In this document: one piece after another, positions 60,001-64,000 of the stretch
How the letters are laid out: every line of letters starts with the position of its first letter
How positions within the stretch are numbered: the stretch's first letter is position 1
Assembly: GCA_010015675.1 (NCBI GenBank)
Contig: ML976991.1
Location: forward strand, 685,352 to 749,351
Direction of reading: 5' to 3'
Length of the DNA: 64,000 nucleotides
From: Byssothecium circinans
Lineage: Eukaryota > Ascomycota > Dothideomycetes > Pleosporales > Massarinaceae
Notes under the pieces: generated by a model
Seen by the model: the letters and a program-made list of their open reading frames with translations, nothing else
What the model was told of the DNA's origin: nothing
Database searches by the model: none
Program-made: the position numbers and the translations under genes

Positions 60001-60860
60001 ACCGTCATCCCGAGGGCACTCTCCATCCGGATTGCATCACGCTGGCAAAGTTGGCGTCCGACGCAGTCGATTTCAGCAAGTCAGGGAAGCCAGTAGACAT
60101 GAACGATGTACCTAAGGGCGCCGATATGGTTCGACCAGATTTCATGGCTTCTGGACCTGGACTTGTCATCAACAAGGCCGGGGCAGCCGAGCTCGCGGAA
60201 GAAGATATTGATGACATTGATGACCCGGACAGCATCAACGTCCTTGACCCTGACAAATTCACTGTCCGTTACTACAAGAGTCCGAAGACCCTTGGCGTAC
60301 TCTACCGCAACATTGACGAAGCGAACTTCTTCTCCCGCATGAAGAACGACTTCCAAAACGCGCAGAGTCTGCGAGGCAGCGAGACCCTCGTCCAGAAATT
60401 GGAGCGGTATATCGATCGCGAGACGCGCATCTTCCAGTGGGAGCAACACCGTGGTTTCGCGGAGGAGTTGCGCGAGTGCTACGAAGAGAACATGCTTGTG
60501 ATTATGGATTCGCTTCGTCCCCACCGCGGCAAGCCTCTCACGGAGCTTGAGGTCTTCAGCGGGAATATTCTCGGCAAGAAAGAGCGCGCTTCTACTCGAT
60601 ACCTCCGCGAGGCCAACATGGAGGTCAGGGAGCGGTTCAACCGCGACGTTTCCAGTTTCATTAGACGGATCAGAACGGGTGACGGACTTGGTGATGAGGA
60701 GAATGAGGCATTTCCGCGAGCGATTGCATGCTTCAAGATCGCGTTGGAGACGAGAGGTTGGGAGAATTACTCGCACTTGAAGAGCTGGAAGTATGTGGCT
60801 GCAGCAGTTTGTTTGGAACAACTGTACAAGGTGAACTTTTCCAAGATGAGACCGCTATGA
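57100..60860 (+). CDS. RNA-dependent RNA polymerase (RNA silencing, SAD-1/RRP/Rdp1 class)
   Basis: Exons 57100-58742 and 58808-60860 give 1,231 residues; the join reads LLHAKDIIEDLGDFSHIRC. An RRM-like N-terminus (VFVDNVPPRANHTELRLFL) is followed by the cellular RdRP domain. It includes YAQQSEYFMRVFFADEDGM, HYSFLGFSHSSLRCHTAWF, and the catalytic loop GGGDLDGDQFHIMYD with the metal-binding aspartates at residues 879, 881 and 883. Such enzymes make double-stranded RNA from aberrant transcripts, feeding Dicer in quelling, heterochromatic or meiotic silencing. The N-terminal RRM favours the SAD-1/Rdp1 branch over QDE-1. The catalytic motif is intact, so the gene is expected to be functional. Confidence 0.95.
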
Positions 60861-61367
60861 GAGGCAGTCGTGTGTCGAAAGCCTGGGAACGTCTTGTTTG
60901 GGTTTACCTGGCCAGGTGAAGTGTTGCAAGGCTCTTGCACTGGCGCTGTAGTTGGTATGCAGATGCTCAGGCTTTCACTTCAGCTACTGGATCGTTACGG
61001 CCTTTGAATGTCTACTTTACGACTGTTACGATTAGCATTTGATAGCCTAGGTAGCATTTCCAGCGGGTCCCAAGGAACATTTTCGGATTGAGAAGACTTT
61101 TCTGCCTTGGGAAATGTGAATACAAGAAGTATCAACTGACTTGCTCTTCTTGTATGCTCGTCACTTTCTCGCTCTGTGCCGATTTGTATACCAGTGAACT
61201 AGCCGAGGACATGTGTATTCGAGCCTGACCGCAGCAGCCAACCATAGTTCTTACTAATCTATGCACCTAGAGAATGTTGACATGCTAAGCGCAGCATACG
61301 GCAATGTAGAAAACAGCGGCATGCCTTCCCTCAGTCCTGAACTCTAACGCCCCTCCTGCACATACAG
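60861..61367. other. Intergenic, RdRP 3' flank
   Basis: About 500 bp. No gene read here; it may contain more of the decayed mannosidase that follows, but I could not align it. Confidence 0.45.
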
Positions 61368-61938
61368 GCGGCATATTCACACTCGGCGGGAAACTCTTCA
61401 TCCATCCGCCGACAACTCACAGCACATATGTCTGATCACACATGATTTCCCCTGCTGGAATAATACCCGAATTCTCACACCTCTTCCCTTCACCTGCCCA
61501 TCTTCCTCGCTCACAACACACAGTTCTACTGCCGGGACGAATCGGCTGGGAAAGTCAAAGTATCTCTCTACGCGATCACCAGAACACCCCCGACCCCTTT
61601 CGAACATGGTTCACCCGCGTCTCACTGAAGGTGACTTCCACCGCGGACCGGCGCTAGCTTCATGTTGCGTCCTGGAGCCTCGAGAGCGTCTTCACCCTCT
61701 ACCGCATCACTGGTGAACAGGCGCGGCAGACTGCGGGATGGGGCAGGTAGACTGCGATCTACAGGGCTGCAGAGACGGAGTATGGGAATGCGGCGCGGAT
61801 AGATGTGTGTTTGCGGGGATTCCATCAAGAGGTGATTCTATGGCGAGCTTTTCATTGAGTGAGATGGTGAAGTATTTCCACACTGTGTTTAGTACGCGAG
61901 ACGAGGCAATAAAACGGCTTCAAGTGATTGCCTTGTAG
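61368..61938 (+). pseudogene. Decayed class I alpha-1,2-mannosidase (GH47), C-terminal part
   Basis: Reading across frames, the conserved GH47 blocks appear in the right order on one strand: GGIFTLGGKLF (61,370), PAGIIPEF (61,455), FMLRPGA and then LESVFTLYRITGEQ in a shifted frame (61,660-61,720), TAIYRAAETEYGNAA (61,750-61,800), and SMASFSLSEMVKYFHTVFS (61,838-61,895). The matching family blocks, from memory, are GGM..LGGKLF, PTGIMPE, the LRPE..ESVFY.YRITG region and ESFWL.ETLKYFYL. Stops occur at 61,430, in the middle section and after GWGR. At least two frameshifts separate the blocks. Functional members trim mannose from N-glycans or act as secreted mannosidases. The N-terminal half is absent. 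Confidence 0.75.
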
Positions 61939-62138
61939 TATCTGCATGGAAGATAGAATAGGAAAAGTGGGCATCATTGCTCACTATCAAAGAGCCAATG
62001 CCATGCTATGCAAGCTCGTTGTCGTGATTGATCAATCTACATAGTTTGTTGGTGTTCAACTCATCAAACCTGTACCAGCTAATAGACGACTACTGACCGC
62101 TGCTCATCAACAACCCAGTCCGCAACAGATTAGAGCAG

Positions 62139-63737
62139 CTACTTTCCCTGCGGAAACAGATGCAGAACCTTCTCTAAATGACCGTTCGCAGCCAACATCT
62201 CCATCCAGGCCTGAATAGCAGGACCGTAGTCCCACCTTCTCGCCTCCGCAGCCTGGTTTTCTTCTTCAACCTGCGTCTCTTCGACCTGGTACTCGACCGC
62301 CAAGCGCCGCTGCTCAACAACCAACTTCCTACGTCGCTCAAGCAGGCCCGGCAAATCCTCCTTCTCCATCTCCTGTACCACACTCTCGGGCGCGGTGTAC
62401 GCCTTACGCTCCTCATTACTGATACCTTCGAAGAACGAGGGACTCGGAGGCTCAGCATCTACATCATCGATGATGAAGGATCGCCAGTCTGTGTTGATGG
62501 AGGAAAGCTTGTGCTCGGCGGCCTTCATCGTGGCGTTTGCGGTGCAGAATTCCTTCTTGAGGGTGATGATGGGCGACTGCGCGACGGCAAAGATTCCGTA
62601 GTCGTCGTCTCCGGCGGCCATGAGCGCCATGACGCGGTCGCTGATGGCGTTGATCCATGACTCGGGTTGGGACACGTCGTAGTGGCCCATGGAAGTGGGT
62701 TGGTAGTCCATGCCGTCGAGCTTCCAGACCTCGCCGTTGATTGGCACAAAGGCGATGTAGTGGTGCGCGTGTTCTTCGATGGACTCAACGCTCCCGTCAG
62801 ATTCCCGGGCCTCGGAGTCGTGGCGCGCCGTTCGGCTCTTGCTTGTCGGCTTCTTGCCCTTGGGTTTAGCTTTCGCTTTCGATGCGGCAGCAGCAGCAGC
62901 AGCAGCAGTGGCTTGGGCTTTGGCTAAGGCTTCTTTCTTGGCTTTATCACGGGCAGCTTTCCTGACCTTGTGAGATACCCAGCGGTCGTTCTCCAGGATA
63001 TCCATCTTCTTGGCGAACGAGTTGTGGATTTTCTTGACGAACGACCAGCTTGCGAAGGCCTCGCCGCGTTGATAAGGCGTCAAGTCCTGACTGAACTTCT
63101 TGAACTGACGCATGTACTCACCGACATCGATGTCCGCGGGAGAAGCGACGTTGAGGAGCGTGTGGATCATGGCAAGGGTTGCACAGCTGTTCTGCGCTGG
63201 CATCTGGTTGGCGAACCAGACGTCGGGCGGGCAGGACTTGGATTGCTTCTCTTTGTCAAACTCGCGGTGGCGCATGAGCATGACCAGGCCGAAGATAGGG
63301 CTTGGAAGGAAGGAGATGGTGTCCGGGTCCATCATGGGAACTTCGCGGACTGTGACACCTTGGACGCCGATCTCGCGTAGGATGACGTTGAAGTAGGCCG
63401 GCTCGCACTCGATCTCGCAGTAGCCTTGCCAGGTCTCCTTGGAAATGGTGACGGTTGCCTCATCGGGGTCGGTGTCGTCTTCATTCTGTTGGACAAGAGT
63501 CTTGGGAGGCGTGACCTTGGTCTTCTTGGAGGGAGACTCGTTCTCGACAGCAGGCTCGGAGAGTGCTCTCTTCGGGCTTGGAGACTTCTTTTTCTTCTCT
63601 TGCGCTCCATTGAGGATGGTGGAGCTCTCGACAGGCTGGGCGGGGATGGGGGCCTTTGGGCTTGAAGAGAGATCAATGGGAGCGTCGGCGGTGCTGCCAT
63701 TGAGCGCAGACGCTCTGGAATCAGGGTCGCGAGACAT
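62139..63737 (-). CDS. Ubiquitin C-terminal hydrolase, UCH37/UCHL5 type (peptidase C12)
   Basis: A single exon of 532 residues. The first 100 residues are disordered, with Lys-rich, nuclear-signal-like patches. The UCH domain starts near WQGYCEIECEPAYFNVIL. It shows the oxyanion Gln178 and catalytic Cys185 (NQMPAQNSCATLAM), His326 (HHYIAFVPINGEVW) and Asp341 (KLDGMD). The C-terminal region ends with RWDYGPAIQAWMEMLAANG, resembling the ULD tail by which UCH37 binds the proteasome receptor Rpn13. A Lys/Ala-rich insertion (about residues 256-310) lies between the catalytic Cys and His. Likely role: trimming ubiquitin from chains at the proteasome or in a chromatin complex. The 5' flank (63,738-64,000) holds nothing else I can name. 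Confidence 0.92.
   Translation of the reverse strand: MSRDPDSRASALNGSTADAPIDLSSSPKAPIPAQPVESSTILNGAQEKKKKSPSPKRALSEPAVENESPSKKTKVTPPKTLVQQNEDDTDPDEATVTISKETWQGYCEIECEPAYFNVILREIGVQGVTVREVPMMDPDTISFLPSPIFGLVMLMRHREFDKEKQSKSCPPDVWFANQMPAQNSCATLAMIHTLLNVASPADIDVGEYMRQFKKFSQDLTPYQRGEAFASWSFVKKIHNSFAKKMDILENDRWVSHKVRKAARDKAKKEALAKAQATAAAAAAAASKAKAKPKGKKPTSKSRTARHDSEARESDGSVESIEEHAHHYIAFVPINGEVWKLDGMDYQPTSMGHYDVSQPESWINAISDRVMALMAAGDDDYGIFAVAQSPIITLKKEFCTANATMKAAEHKLSSINTDWRSFIIDDVDAEPPSPSFFEGISNEERKAYTAPESVVQEMEKEDLPGLLERRRKLVVEQRRLAVEYQVEETQVEEENQAAEARRWDYGPAIQAWMEMLAANGHLEKVLHLFPQGK
62888..62908. repeat. CAG trinucleotide run (7 units)
   Basis: Seven perfect CAG units on the + strand within the deubiquitinase gene. 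Read on the minus strand they extend a polyalanine run (residues about 277-285). Such a tract is likely to vary in length between strains. Confidence 0.85.
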
Positions 63738-64000
63738 GATGGGAGGTTAGACAAAGAGTAGTAGAAGGCTTCAAGCTGTAGATGAGGAAAGCAGATTGAA
63801 AGTGTGGAAATTCAAGTGTGAGGGTAAATGTTTGGAGGATGGAGAGATGGAGAGCGAAGGGACATGGTGTGGAAGCTATATAGAAAATCTATTCAGGACG
63901 GTGGGCGCAGCAAGACAATAGTAAGCGAGAGCACGGGCACAGAAAGAAGCAGGTGAAGGGAGAATAAGGAAATGCGAATTCCGGACATGCTCTGATGAGG

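Noticed and set aside
60081..60821. 246-codon minus-strand open frame
   Set aside because: Antisense to the RdRP catalytic exon.

Overview
The window is nuclear DNA of a filamentous ascomycete (Pezizomycotina), most likely a Dothideomycete. The genes are single-copy fungal genes broken by short introns of about 50-95 bp with GT..AG ends and CTAAC/CTGAC-like branch sites. The set includes RNA-dependent RNA polymerase, mitochondrial ClpP, FluG and a WSC sensor, which together fit filamentous ascomycetes rather than budding yeasts. The class-level placement is inference. I see no bacterial, phage, CRISPR or tRNA signal. Exon joins were worked out by eye from reading frame and splice consensus.

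Layout. 0-13 kb: an allantoate-permease-type MFS transporter (+), then a cell-wall block in which a GPI-anchored beta-1,3-glucanosyltransferase (-) and the beta-1,3-glucan synthase catalytic subunit FKS1 (+) diverge from a 2.3-kb intergenic region. 13-17 kb: LCB1 serine palmitoyltransferase and a small four-helix membrane protein. 19-25 kb: a Whi5/Nrm1-type repressor (-) divergent from a zinc metalloprotease with a jacalin-like C-terminus (+). 25-27 kb: an AT-rich stretch and a kinase-like accessory gene with an octapeptide repeat. 27-32.5 kb: phosphatidylserine synthase, GAR1 and threonyl-tRNA synthetase, the last two sharing a 377-bp promoter.

32.5-44 kb is the accessory part. It holds two or three degenerate genes, an intact aldoxime dehydratase, AT-rich scraps, a FluG-type amidohydrolase/glutamine-synthetase fusion, and 3.5 kb with no gene I can support. 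44-64 kb returns to conserved genes: WSC sensor, an unrecognised helical protein, GNAT acetyltransferase, ECO1 cohesin acetyltransferase, a polyproline protein, an unrecognised probable mitochondrial protein divergent from ClpP, and RdRP. A decayed GH47 alpha-mannosidase follows, then a UCH37-type deubiquitinase.

No single new system stands out. The clearest coherent theme is cell-wall glucan synthesis: FKS1 and GEL adjacent, with a wall sensor 30 kb away. The most useful new observations are the uncatalogued gene relics, the long insertion between the catalytic residues of the UCH37-type enzyme, the DFD kinase-like accessory gene, and the two length-multiple-of-three introns without stops.
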